A DNA stretch of 64,000 bases. Origin: Faunimonas pinastri. Its GTDB lineage: Bacteria; Pseudomonadota; Alphaproteobacteria; Rhizobiales; Afifellaceae. This document shows positions 26,132-34,737 of the stretch, in pieces. Numbering within the stretch: the stretch's first letter is position 1; the number at the start of each line of letters is the position of its first letter. The stretch lies in the NCBI RefSeq assembly GCF_900110915.1, contig NZ_FOFG01000002.1, positions 62,001-126,000 on the forward strand, given 5' to 3'. The notes under the pieces were generated by a model, which did no database searches, was not told the origin of the DNA, and saw nothing but the letters and a program-made list of their open reading frames with translations. The position numbers and the translations under genes are program-made.

Positions 26132-27448
26132 TCAGAATTCTTCGATCCGGATCAGTTGCGGCCGCCCGTGAACGTCCCCTTCCGCCTCGAACTGGGCCAG
26201 GACGCCGCGCACCGCCTCTTCCGTCGTCTCATGCGTGATGATCACCACGGACTGGACGAGGTCGAGTTCGCTCCTCGGAGCCGCACCGGCGGGGCGGTTG
26301 CGCTGGACGATGGACGCCAGCGAGATCCCGGCATCGGCCATGCGGCGCGCGATGGACGCGAAAGCGCCGGGGCGATCCGGCAGGTTCAGGCGGAGATAAT
26401 AGCCCCCGGCATGCTTCTGGATCTTGGCCCGGACATAGGGCTCCATCGAGGATGTCGGCCGCCCGAGCGGCGGCGTCCGCGCCCCGCGCGCGAGATCCAC
26501 GATGTCGCCGACCACGGCGGAAGCGGTCGCGTTGCCGCCGGCACCCGGTCCCGACAACATCAGGCTGCCAATGAAATCGCCGTCGATCGCCACGGCGTTG
26601 GTCACGCCCTTGATGCGGGCGATGTCGCAATCCTTCGGCACCATGGCCGGGTGGACGCGCTGCTCGATTCCACTCTCGGCACGCTTGGCGACGCCGATCA
26701 GCTTGATGCGATAGCCCAGTTCCTCGGCGGCGGCGAAATCCACCGGCTCGATGGAGGAAATGCCCTCGATGAAGATGGAATCGCGGTCGATCCGGGTGCC
26801 GAAGGCAATGCTGGTCAGGATCGAAAGCTTGTGGGCGGCATCATAGCCTTCCACGTCGAAGGTCGGATCGGCCTCGGCATAGCCCAGCGCCTGCGCGTCG
26901 CGCAGGCAATCGCCGAAGCTGATTCCCTCCGCCTCCATCCGACTGAGGATGTAGTTGCAGGTGCCGTTCAGGATACCGTAGACGCGCGAAACGCGATTGC
27001 CGCCAAGGGCCTCGCGCAAGGTCTTGATCACCGGAATGCCGCCGCCGACCGCCGCTTCGAAAGCCAGCGCACCGCCGTGTTCTTCCGAAAGCTGTGCCAG
27101 CCGGTTGCCATGCTTGGCCAGCAGCGCCTTGTTGGCGGTCACGACGCTCTTGCCGTGCTCCAGCGCTGTCGTGACGCTTTGAAGCGCCACGCCGTCCTCG
27201 CCGCCCATCAACTCGACGAACACATCCGTCGCGTCGGAGCGGGCGAGCGCGACCGGGTCATCGAACCATTCGATCCCGGTCGTGGAGAAGTCGCGGGAGC
27301 GACTGCGATCACGGGCACTGATTCCCGTGACACGGACCGGTCTCCCGATCCGTGCAGCGAGATCATCGCCGTGTTGCTCTATGAGGCGGGCGACCGAAGA
27401 ACCGACAGTCCCCAGCCCCGCCAAGCCGAGACGAAGCGGCTCCTGCAT
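26132..27448 (-). CDS. hom: homoserine dehydrogenase
   Basis: NAD(P)-dependent enzyme reducing aspartate semialdehyde to homoserine, on the way to threonine, methionine and isoleucine; 438 residues. N-terminal Rossmann motif GLAGLGTVGSSV (about 8-19), VVTANKALLAKHG with its catalytic Lys, the substrate region NGTCNYILSRMEAEG and DPTFDVEGYDAAHKLSIL, and a C-terminal ACT domain (YYLRLNLPDRPGAFASIARRM) for threonine feedback. It follows the aminotransferase gene by 26 bases. This hom has no fused aspartokinase. Confidence 0.96.
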   Translation of the reverse strand: MQEPLRLGLAGLGTVGSSVARLIEQHGDDLAARIGRPVRVTGISARDRSRSRDFSTTGIEWFDDPVALARSDATDVFVELMGGEDGVALQSVTTALEHGKSVVTANKALLAKHGNRLAQLSEEHGGALAFEAAVGGGIPVIKTLREALGGNRVSRVYGILNGTCNYILSRMEAEGISFGDCLRDAQALGYAEADPTFDVEGYDAAHKLSILTSIAFGTRIDRDSIFIEGISSIEPVDFAAAEELGYRIKLIGVAKRAESGIEQRVHPAMVPKDCDIARIKGVTNAVAIDGDFIGSLMLSGPGAGGNATASAVVGDIVDLARGARTPPLGRPTSSMEPYVRAKIQKHAGGYYLRLNLPDRPGAFASIARRMADAGISLASIVQRNRPAGAAPRSELDLVQSVVIITHETTEEAVRGVLAQFEAEGDVHGRPQLIRIEEF

Positions 27449-27474
27449 GCGTCAAACCCGTCCGAAAAGAGAGA

Positions 27475-28695
27475 TCAGCGTCCTGCGCTGATCGGGACGA
27501 CGTTGTGCAATGTTTTGTCGGCGGTGGCAAGGAAGCGACCGATATTGCGGGCCGCCTGCCTGATCCGCTGCTCGTTCTCCACAAGAGCGATACGGACGTA
27601 TTGGTCGCCGTTCTCGCCAAAGCCGATGCCGGGAGCGACCGCGACATCCGCCTTCTCGATCAGAAGCTTGGAGAACTCCAGGCTGCCGAGCCCGCGCATC
27701 TGCTCGGGGATCGGCGCCCAGGCGAACATGCTCGCATTCGGCGCCGGGATCTCCCACCCGGCGCGAGCGAACGATTCCACCATCACGTCGCGGCGCTTGC
27801 GATAGATGGAACGCATCTCCTGGATGCAGTCGTCCGGCCCGTTCAGCGCGGCGCTGGCCGCCACCTGGATGGGGGTATAGGCGCCGTAGTCGAGATAGGA
27901 CTTAACGCGCGCGAGCGCCGCGATCAGCCGTTCGTTGCCGACGGCGAAGCCCATGCGCAGGCCCGCCATGGAGAACGTCTTCGACATGGAGGTGAACTCC
28001 ACCGTCACGTCCATCGCGCCCGGCACCTGCAGCACCGAGGGCGGCGGATTGCGGTCGTCGAAATAAACCTCGGCATAAGCGAGATCCGACAGGATGAAGA
28101 TTTCGTGCTTCTTCGCGAAGGCCACCACGTCGCGATAGAAGTCGAGATCGGCGACATAGGCGGTCGGGTTCGCGGGATAGCAGAGAATCACCGCGATCGG
28201 CTTCGGCACGGAATGCAGCACCGCGCGCTCCAGCGCGTGGAAGAACTCCGGGCTCGGCTCCGCCGGAATGTAGCGCAGCGCGCCGCCGACCATCAGGAAG
28301 CCGAAGGCATGGATGGGGTAGCTCGGATTGGGCACCAGCACCACGTCGCCCGGCGCCGTGATCGCCTGCGCCATGTTGGCGAAGCCTTCCTTGGAACCGA
28401 GCGTGGCGACCACCTGGCGATCCGGATCGAGCCGGACGCCGAAGCGGCGCGCATAATAGGCGGCCTGCGCCTTGCGCAGACCCGGCACGCCGCGAGAAGC
28501 CGAATAGCGGTTGGTGCGCGGCTTGGAGACCGCGTCGACCAGCTTTTCCAGAATGTGCGGAGGCGTCGGCAGATCGGGGTTGCCCATGCCGAGATCCACG
28601 ATATCGGCGCCACCGGCTCGCGCCTTTGCCTTAAGCCGGTTGACCTGCTCGAAGACATAGGGCGGCAAGCGCCTGATCTTGTGAAACTCTTCCAT
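27475..28695 (-). CDS. class I/II aminotransferase (AlaC / LL-DAP aminotransferase-like)
   Basis: PLP enzyme of fold type I, 406 residues. Visible features: DLGMGNPDLPTPPHILEKL (N-terminal arm), YSASRGVPGLRKA, PNPSYPIHAFGF, the cofactor Asn in YPANPTAYVADLDFY, and the PLP Lys in FTSMSKTFSMAGLRMGFAVG. Relatives are annotated as glutamate-pyruvate (AlaC) or LL-diaminopimelate aminotransferase; sequence alone does not choose, and alphaproteobacteria make DAP mostly by the succinylase route. Upstream of hom in a likely operon, as in Sinorhizobium-type genomes, which suggests amino acid biosynthesis of the aspartate family. Confidence 0.85.
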   Translation of the reverse strand: MEEFHKIRRLPPYVFEQVNRLKAKARAGGADIVDLGMGNPDLPTPPHILEKLVDAVSKPRTNRYSASRGVPGLRKAQAAYYARRFGVRLDPDRQVVATLGSKEGFANMAQAITAPGDVVLVPNPSYPIHAFGFLMVGGALRYIPAEPSPEFFHALERAVLHSVPKPIAVILCYPANPTAYVADLDFYRDVVAFAKKHEIFILSDLAYAEVYFDDRNPPPSVLQVPGAMDVTVEFTSMSKTFSMAGLRMGFAVGNERLIAALARVKSYLDYGAYTPIQVAASAALNGPDDCIQEMRSIYRKRRDVMVESFARAGWEIPAPNASMFAWAPIPEQMRGLGSLEFSKLLIEKADVAVAPGIGFGENGDQYVRIALVENEQRIRQAARNIGRFLATADKTLHNVVPISAGR

Positions 28696-28771
28696 CGCTC
28701 TTTCCCGACGGCCCGTTTGAATCAGGAGGGCTTAATCCTGTTGAAGATAGCGGTAAATCGGCAATCCGTCT

Positions 28772-29302
28772 TCATTGTGTCGCAGCCGGCGTGCCGTCCG
28801 TATTCTGCTGGCTCAGGTTCTGCAGGTCCTGCGCGGATTGCTGCTGTTGCTGTTTGCCGAGGCGCAGCAGTTCGTCCTGGTCGCTCTTCAGCCGGGCTTC
28901 CTCGCCCGTACCGATGCGCTTTCCCTGCTGCTGCTGCGCGCTTCTGTCGAGCCGCTTCTTCGCCGCGTCAACCGTGTCCACGGACTTCATCCTCGGATCG
29001 GCGGGCCCGAAGGTACGGAACGCTCCGGGATAGGGCTGGTTCGGATCGGCACTTGCAGCCGCGCGCTGGCGCATCTCGGTGACCGCCTTCACCTGCGCGG
29101 CCGCCTTGTCGGGCGCGAGCTTCGGATCGGGAGCGGGTGCGGTCGGAGCGAGCTGTGCGGCCGTCGGCCCGAACGCCTCCTGCCCGAAGCAACCGGACAA
29201 AGCGAGGCTCATGCCAGCCAGAACCACGCCAAGCGCCGCCTTGCGCTTCGCAAATCCAAGCTTCGGGGCGTTCTCCACTCGCAAGCACCTTTCCGACTGC
29301 AT
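28772..29302 (-). CDS. Gln-rich predicted lipoprotein between aminotransferase and phaC
   Basis: A 176-residue protein with a lipoprotein signal: a basic start, a hydrophobic core ALGVVLAGMSLALSG and a lipobox LSGC with Cys38. The mature part is rich in Ala, Pro and Gln, with a QAFGPTAAQLAPTAPAP-like linker, then a helical region (AKKRLDRSAQQQQGKRIGTGEEARLKSD) and a terminal Gln-rich LGKQQQQQSAQDLQNLSQQ. It probably sits in the inner or outer membrane. A hypothetical gene in this position (between the aminotransferase and phaC) is known from rhizobial genomes; function not identified. The ATG at 29302 was chosen over one at 29332 because it leaves a normal signal length. Confidence 0.7.
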   Translation of the reverse strand: MQSERCLRVENAPKLGFAKRKAALGVVLAGMSLALSGCFGQEAFGPTAAQLAPTAPAPDPKLAPDKAAAQVKAVTEMRQRAAASADPNQPYPGAFRTFGPADPRMKSVDTVDAAKKRLDRSAQQQQGKRIGTGEEARLKSDQDELLRLGKQQQQQSAQDLQNLSQQNTDGTPAATQ

Positions 29303-29449
29303 TATGACCTTCCCGGCTTTGCCGCGGGACAATGATCGCTACGAAGCTTTAAGCGCAATCCCTATCTGAATCGAGCCCGTGTATAATACGCGTCGCGTCG
29401 GCAGCAGAAGCGACACAAGCTTCATTACGAACCGGCGGTGAGGAGGATC

Positions 29450-31291
29450 ATGACCCGCAAGCCCAGGAGCGACACCGCGCCCTCCCGGCCCGATCAGGCG
29501 TCGGCAGCCAGCCCCGACGGGCGCGCCGATCCGGACCTCCTCGCGCGCAATCTTTCCGCCGCGATGGAGGTGGGGATGCGCGTTTTCTCCGCCCTCCTCT
29601 CCCGGTCCGGGCCGGATGGCGACCAGCCGGGCGCGATGAGCTCGCATCTGGGTGTCGCCCTGCGCGCGCTCTCGCCGGTGATCGGCTACTGGACCGCAAA
29701 TCCCGAGCGGCAGAGCGTGGCCCAGGCACGCCTTCTCGCGCAGTTCGCCGCGATCTTCACGACGGCGGCGCTGAAGGCGCGCGGCGAGACGCCGGAAGGC
29801 ACGATGCAGCCGGGGGCGCGCGACCGCCGTTTTTCCGCGCCGGAATGGACCGAGAACCCGCTCCTCGATTCGCTGAAGCAGGTGTATCTGGCCGGGGGTC
29901 GCTGGGCGCGGCAACTCGTCGACGAGACGGAGGGGCTGGACGAGGACGAGCGCCTGAAAGCCCGGTTCTTCCTGACGCAAATCGTCAGCGCGATGGCCCC
30001 CACCAACTTCCCCGCCCTCAATCCGGAAGTCTTGCAGGAGGCGAAGGCCAGCGATGGCGAAAGCCTGCTGCGCGGCATGCGGTTTCTGGACGAGGACGTG
30101 CAGGCGCCCGGCGGCGGGATCCGGCTCCGCCAGTCCGATCCCCGCCCTTTCGAGCTCGGGCGGGACCTTGCGTCGACGCCGGGCAAGGTCGTCGCCCAGA
30201 ACGACCTCTGCCAGATCATCCAGTACGCGCCCGCGACCGGAAAGGTCCTGAAGCGGCCGCTGCTGATCGTGCCGCCCTGGATCAACAAGTTCTACGTGCT
30301 CGATCTCGGCCCCGACAAATCCTTCATCCGGTGGGCGGTCGAACAGGGCCACACCGTGTTCCTGATCTCCTGGGTCAATCCGGACGAGCGCCACGCAACG
30401 AAGGATTTCGCGGCCTATGTGCGGGAGGGCATCTTTGCCGCGCTCGACGTCGTGGAAGCCATCACGGGCGAGCGGCAAACCAATGTCATCGGCTATTGCA
30501 TCGGCGGTACGCTGCTGGCCATGGCGCTCGCCCGCCTGGCGGCGCTCGGCGAGGACCGCATCGCCACCGCCACCATGATGACCGCGCAGGTGGATTTCCG
30601 GAATGCCGGCGACCTCAGGGTCTTCGTCGACGAGGAACAGATCGCGGCGCTTGAAAAGGACATGGCGGCGACGGGTTTCCTCCCGGGCGCGCAGATGGCC
30701 AACGTCTTCAACATGCTGAGGCCGGACGACCTGATCTGGCCTTACGTCATCGACACCTACTACAAGGGCAAGGAGCCCCGCCCCTTCGACATCCTGCACT
30801 GGAATGCCGATTCCACGCGCCTGCCGGCGGCCAATCACTCCTTCTATCTTCGCAACTGCTACCTGGAGAACAATCTCGCGCGCGGGCTGATGGAGATCGA
30901 GGGAGAGAAGGTGGAGCTCGGGCGCGTCCGCGTTCCCCTCTACCACCTGGCGGCGGAGGGCGACCATATCTCGCCCGCCCGCTCGATCTTCGCCGGAGCG
31001 CGGCTCTTCGGCGGCCCCGCGCGTTTCGTGCTTGCCGGCTCCGGTCACATCGCCGGGGTCATCAATCCGCCATCGCGCGGCAAGTACCATTTCCGGGCCG
31101 GCGAAACCGACGCGGCGACGCTGGAGGAATGGCAGGCGAAAGCCGAGCTGCGACCCGGCTCCTGGTGGCCGGACTGGCACGATTGGGTGAGCCGCGCGGA
31201 TGACCGAAAGGTCGGGGCACGCCAGCCCGGAAGCCGCGACTTTCCCCCGATCGAGGATGCGCCCGGCTCCTATGTTCGCGTCAGCGGCTGA
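29450..31291 (+). CDS. phaC: class I polyhydroxyalkanoate synthase
   Basis: Poly(3-hydroxyalkanoate) synthase of 613 residues, which polymerises hydroxyacyl-CoA into storage polyester on granules. The lipase-like box GYCIGG (Gly348-Tyr349-Cys350) gives the nucleophile Cys350; Asp505 (EGDHIS) and His533 (SGHIAGV) complete the triad. Other family parts: VPPWINKFYVLDLGP, WNADSTRLPAANHSFYLRN. Single-gene length is that of class I (no PhaE/R). The ATG at 29450 has an AGGAGG site. A TATAAT box occurs at 29382-29387 in the divergent promoter region, though a good -35 is not visible. phaA and phaB are not here, as usual. Confidence 0.95.
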   Translation: MTRKPRSDTAPSRPDQASAASPDGRADPDLLARNLSAAMEVGMRVFSALLSRSGPDGDQPGAMSSHLGVALRALSPVIGYWTANPERQSVAQARLLAQFAAIFTTAALKARGETPEGTMQPGARDRRFSAPEWTENPLLDSLKQVYLAGGRWARQLVDETEGLDEDERLKARFFLTQIVSAMAPTNFPALNPEVLQEAKASDGESLLRGMRFLDEDVQAPGGGIRLRQSDPRPFELGRDLASTPGKVVAQNDLCQIIQYAPATGKVLKRPLLIVPPWINKFYVLDLGPDKSFIRWAVEQGHTVFLISWVNPDERHATKDFAAYVREGIFAALDVVEAITGERQTNVIGYCIGGTLLAMALARLAALGEDRIATATMMTAQVDFRNAGDLRVFVDEEQIAALEKDMAATGFLPGAQMANVFNMLRPDDLIWPYVIDTYYKGKEPRPFDILHWNADSTRLPAANHSFYLRNCYLENNLARGLMEIEGEKVELGRVRVPLYHLAAEGDHISPARSIFAGARLFGGPARFVLAGSGHIAGVINPPSRGKYHFRAGETDAATLEEWQAKAELRPGSWWPDWHDWVSRADDRKVGARQPGSRDFPPIEDAPGSYVRVSG

Positions 31292-31394
31292 GGCCGGGCC
31301 GACGCTCGTAAACCCTTTGGCTGATCTCTTCAGCCTTCCACTTGCCTACACGATGGCGCATCGCCAAGATCGTTTCAACCAATCGGAGAACCTC

Positions 31395-32549
31395 ATGTCC
31401 CTGCATCGCAGAATGGCTGCTTTCGCGGCAGCCACTGCCCTCGCATCGTCCCTGTCCGTCCTCGTGGCGGCTCCTGCGCACGCCATAGAGCCTAAGGACG
31501 CGGCTAAGGCGCTCGGCGTCGCCATGGCCGATGGCGACGAGTCCAAGGTCACATTCGAACAGGCGACGATGGACGGCGCCAATGTGGTCGTGACCGGCCT
31601 GAGCTTCGCGCAGGGCGAAACCAGCCAGGGCACTCTTCGCTTCGACAAGACCGTGATACAGGCGCCGGTGGACGGCACCGGCGACGTCGCCTTCACCTCG
31701 CCGAAGGTGGATTTCACGGGCGGCACCATTGCCGGCAATGCGATCGGCAGCGTGGAAAGCGCGGCACTCACCGATCTGCGCGTGATGCGGCAGGATGCGA
31801 TAACCGGCAAGAAGATCGCCGAAGGCGCCGTCTTTTCGTCCGGCGAGGCCCACAACATCCACTTCCGCCCGTCCTCGCAGCAGGACGAGATGACGGTGGA
31901 CCAGTTCGTCGTCCACTCCGGCGACATCGTCGACAACGTGCCTCAGCAGAGCAGCGGCAAGGCCGACCACATCATCGTGCCGGCCACCTGGTTCGCGCAG
32001 GCCAACGTGACGCCGAAGACGCTGGGCTACGACCGGCTCGATTTCGCGCTGAACTGGGACGGCGCGCGCGATCCGAAGACGCAGCTCGTCACCCTGAACG
32101 ACTTCACGCTGGACCTGAAGGACGGCGGCACACTGAAGCTGACCGGCCAGGTCGGCAACGTGCCGGTCGGCGCGGCGGCTCCCGATTCGCCCGGTGCCAT
32201 CGCCAGCCAGGCCGTTATCCACAATCTGAAGCTTCGCTACGAGGATCACTCGCTCGCGTCCCGCATCCTCAAGGCGCAGTCCGAGCAGCAGGGCGTGTCG
32301 CCGGACCAGTATGCCCAGCAGCTCGGCATGGCCCTGCCCTTCCTGCTCTCCGCGATCGGCAACCAGAAATTCGCTTCCGAGGTCTCCGGGGCGGTTTCCA
32401 CCTTCCTCAAGAACCCGCAGTCCTTGACGGTCACGCTGGCTCCGAACCCGCCGGTTTCCGGAGCGGAGATCGTGCAACTCGTGCAGACTGCCCCCGACAC
32501 GGCTCCGGACCGGCTGAACGCACATGTGACGGCGAACAGTTCGCAATAA
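31395..32549 (+). CDS. exported protein of unknown family, paralog of next gene (short member)
   Basis: A 384-residue protein with a signal peptide about 1-30 (MAAFAAATALASSLSVLVAAPAHA). The body is rich in short beta strands alternating with turns (VVVTGLSF, TLRFDKTVIQAP, FTSPKVDFTGG), with no catalytic motif. Residues about 190-384 form a module that recurs in the next gene: VPATWFAQ/LGYDRLDFAL, LNDFTLDLKDGGTLKLTG, ALPFLLSAIGNQK and LTVTLAPNPPV. The ATG at 31395 has GGAG and gives an exact signal peptide. It is 40 bases before its larger paralog and 103 after phaC. Function unknown; a periplasmic or outer-membrane-facing beta-rich domain is the most I can say. Confidence 0.75.
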   Translation: MSLHRRMAAFAAATALASSLSVLVAAPAHAIEPKDAAKALGVAMADGDESKVTFEQATMDGANVVVTGLSFAQGETSQGTLRFDKTVIQAPVDGTGDVAFTSPKVDFTGGTIAGNAIGSVESAALTDLRVMRQDAITGKKIAEGAVFSSGEAHNIHFRPSSQQDEMTVDQFVVHSGDIVDNVPQQSSGKADHIIVPATWFAQANVTPKTLGYDRLDFALNWDGARDPKTQLVTLNDFTLDLKDGGTLKLTGQVGNVPVGAAAPDSPGAIASQAVIHNLKLRYEDHSLASRILKAQSEQQGVSPDQYAQQLGMALPFLLSAIGNQKFASEVSGAVSTFLKNPQSLTVTLAPNPPVSGAEIVQLVQTAPDTAPDRLNAHVTANSSQ

Positions 32550-32589
32550 TGAACTCTGTCGCCAATTAACGAGATCGTCGGGGGGCGAA

Positions 32590-34665
32590 ATGCCGCAAAA
32601 GTTAGTTCTTCACGCGCTGCTGCTGGCATCCGTTTCCGGGCCGGTCCTTATGGGGACGGCCCGGGCCGACGGGCAGAGCGAAGCGCTCGTCAAGGGCTTC
32701 ATCGCAGCGGTGGGGCTGTCCAGGGACTGGTCCGCCAACGCCGCATCGGTGCGCTCGGAAGGAGCGGACACGATCGCGGAAAACGTGCTGATCTCCAACG
32801 GCGGCCAGCAGTTCAGCGTTAAGATCGGGCGGCTTCGGCTGCGTGACCTCCACGCGGCGACCGGTGGAGGCTTCGCGGCGTCCGAAGCGGAGCTCTCCGG
32901 CGTGCAGCTCCGCACGCCGAGCGAGGACGAGGATGTCTCGTCCATCAAGATCGCCTCACCGCTGATCGGCAACCTCGGCGCCATCCGCGTCGATGTCAGC
33001 AATCCGGCTTCCCTCTCCGGAGCGGCCTACGAGGCTATGTCAAAGTCCTCTTTCGGCTCTCTCGACGTGCAGTCCGTGACCTCGACCGTCAAGGAGAAGG
33101 CGCAGGATTCCGACCAGCTGACCCCGACGGCCCGGATGTCGATGGACAGCCTGCACCTGGACGAATTGAAGGACGGCGTGATCGCCAGCTTCAACTCCGG
33201 GCCGATACGCTCCGACATGCAACCCGCCGGCAAGATGCCGGGTTGGACGCTCTCGGGAGCGGCACTGACCGGCGCCCATCTCGATGTCGGGGCGGCCGCT
33301 CATGTCTACCAGCCATCGGCCTACGTCGACGGCAAGGGCGATGCCCAGTGGCGAACGGTCCTCCGGCAGGCCGCCATGAAGGACGTGACGAGCAAGCGTC
33401 TGGACGATGATCGTTTCAGCGCCCATCTCGGAAACATCAGTCTCGAAGATTTCCAGATGCGCCAGCCCGCGAAACCGTTCGGCGCGGATGTCGGCTGGCT
33501 GATGAACCACCGTCCGAATGGACCGCTCGACCCGAACAGCGTCGAACATCTCGCCAACGTGACCAGCGCCTATCGCCTCGGACGCATGGTGCTGTCCGAT
33601 TTCGCCGCGACGGACGGCACGGCGGATGCTCCTGTGGAGGCGACGTTCGATGAAGTCAGCTTCGAGGGCTTCGACATCGACGGCTTGGAAGCATTCGCCT
33701 TGCGGGACCTCAAGATCTCCAGTCCCGAAGCCCGTGGCGGCTTGCAATCGCTCCAGTTCGGTGGCCTCCGATTGCCGCCTCGCGAGTACTTCAAGGCCCT
33801 TCTCGAAGCCGAGAACGCTCACGACCAACCCGCCATCACGCTCGCGGCGCGCAAGATGGTCCCAGGGTTGGAGCGGTTCCATCTCGATCATTTCGCTTTC
33901 GGCACTTCGCCTCAGAAGACGATGACGTTGAAGGCGCTGGATGTCCATGCGACGCCGGGCGCAACTTTCGATGCCCCCGCGTCTGCCGAGGATGTCACTC
34001 TCGATACGCTGGTCGTTCCAGCAGAGCTGATCCGAAGCGACGAAAACGCCGAGATCCTGGATGCTCTCGGCTATAGCCAGTTCGTCCTGGACGGTACGGG
34101 CAAGGGTACCTATGAGGCGTCCGCCGGCCGGTTCGACGGCAGCACGACGCTCACCTTGAAGGATGCCGGCGCGTTCACGCTGTCCGCCGATCTTTCTGGC
34201 ATGACGCAGCAATGGTTCGAGGCCTTCGAAAAGGTGCAGGCCCGCGCCGGCAGGGACGTGGAGAGCCTCGCTGCCCAGCAGGCCGTTCTCGCCGCATTTG
34301 GCAAGCTTACCCTCAACGGAGCATCAGTCCGCGTCAGCGACCGTTCGATCGTCGGTCGCGCGTTCGCCCTGGCGGCGGAGAAGAAGGGCCAGACCGGCCC
34401 GGAGATGCAGCAGCAGACGGTTGCGGCGTTGCCCTTCCTGCTGCAAAGCGGGTTGAAGAACCCGGGACTGGTCAAGACCCTGACCGGCCCGCTGCAGGAG
34501 TTCCTGGGCGGCGGCAAGACGCTGGTTCTGACGCTGGCGCCGAAATCGCCCGTTCCGCTCGAGGAGGTCGCCAGCGCCGCACAGAGCGACCCGCAATCCA
34601 TCCCGCAGATCCTGAACCTTCAGGCAGCCTCGCAAGCCAACCCACCTGCCCGGACGCAACCCTGA
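32590..34665 (+). CDS. large exported protein sharing a C-terminal module with the previous gene
   Basis: A 691-residue protein with signal peptide about 1-26 (LLLASVSGPVLMGTARA). The long middle (about 30-470) is made of repeated beta-strand-like segments (GRLRLRDLHAATGGGF, FDEVSFEGFDIDGLEAFALRDLKISSP, LQFGGLRLPPREYF). Residues about 472-691 match the C-terminus of the upstream protein: LVVPAELIRSDEN/LGYSQFVLDG, GSTTLTLKDAGAFTLS, ALPFLLQSGLKNPG and LVLTLAPKSPV. Downstream is a strong hairpin shared with aspS. No function recognised; the shared module and tandem order suggest duplication with later growth of the middle. The likely place is the periplasm. Confidence 0.8.
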   Translation: MPQKLVLHALLLASVSGPVLMGTARADGQSEALVKGFIAAVGLSRDWSANAASVRSEGADTIAENVLISNGGQQFSVKIGRLRLRDLHAATGGGFAASEAELSGVQLRTPSEDEDVSSIKIASPLIGNLGAIRVDVSNPASLSGAAYEAMSKSSFGSLDVQSVTSTVKEKAQDSDQLTPTARMSMDSLHLDELKDGVIASFNSGPIRSDMQPAGKMPGWTLSGAALTGAHLDVGAAAHVYQPSAYVDGKGDAQWRTVLRQAAMKDVTSKRLDDDRFSAHLGNISLEDFQMRQPAKPFGADVGWLMNHRPNGPLDPNSVEHLANVTSAYRLGRMVLSDFAATDGTADAPVEATFDEVSFEGFDIDGLEAFALRDLKISSPEARGGLQSLQFGGLRLPPREYFKALLEAENAHDQPAITLAARKMVPGLERFHLDHFAFGTSPQKTMTLKALDVHATPGATFDAPASAEDVTLDTLVVPAELIRSDENAEILDALGYSQFVLDGTGKGTYEASAGRFDGSTTLTLKDAGAFTLSADLSGMTQQWFEAFEKVQARAGRDVESLAAQQAVLAAFGKLTLNGASVRVSDRSIVGRAFALAAEKKGQTGPEMQQQTVAALPFLLQSGLKNPGLVKTLTGPLQEFLGGGKTLVLTLAPKSPVPLEEVASAAQSDPQSIPQILNLQAASQANPPARTQP

Positions 34666-34687
34666 GCAGGACGCAGGCTGCAACGAA

Positions 34688-34719
34688 AAAGGGCGCGGAG
34701 CCGAAGCTCCGCGCCCTTT
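34688..34719. terminator. bidirectional terminator between the exported paralog and aspS
   Basis: AAAGGGCGCGGAGC, tetraloop CGAA, GCTCCGCGCCCTTT: a perfect 14-base-pair stem flanked by A- and T-rich ends. It can stop both the plus-strand exported-protein transcript and the minus-strand aspS transcript. Confidence 0.93.
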
Positions 34720-34737
34720 CTGTGTCCGCAGACCGGA

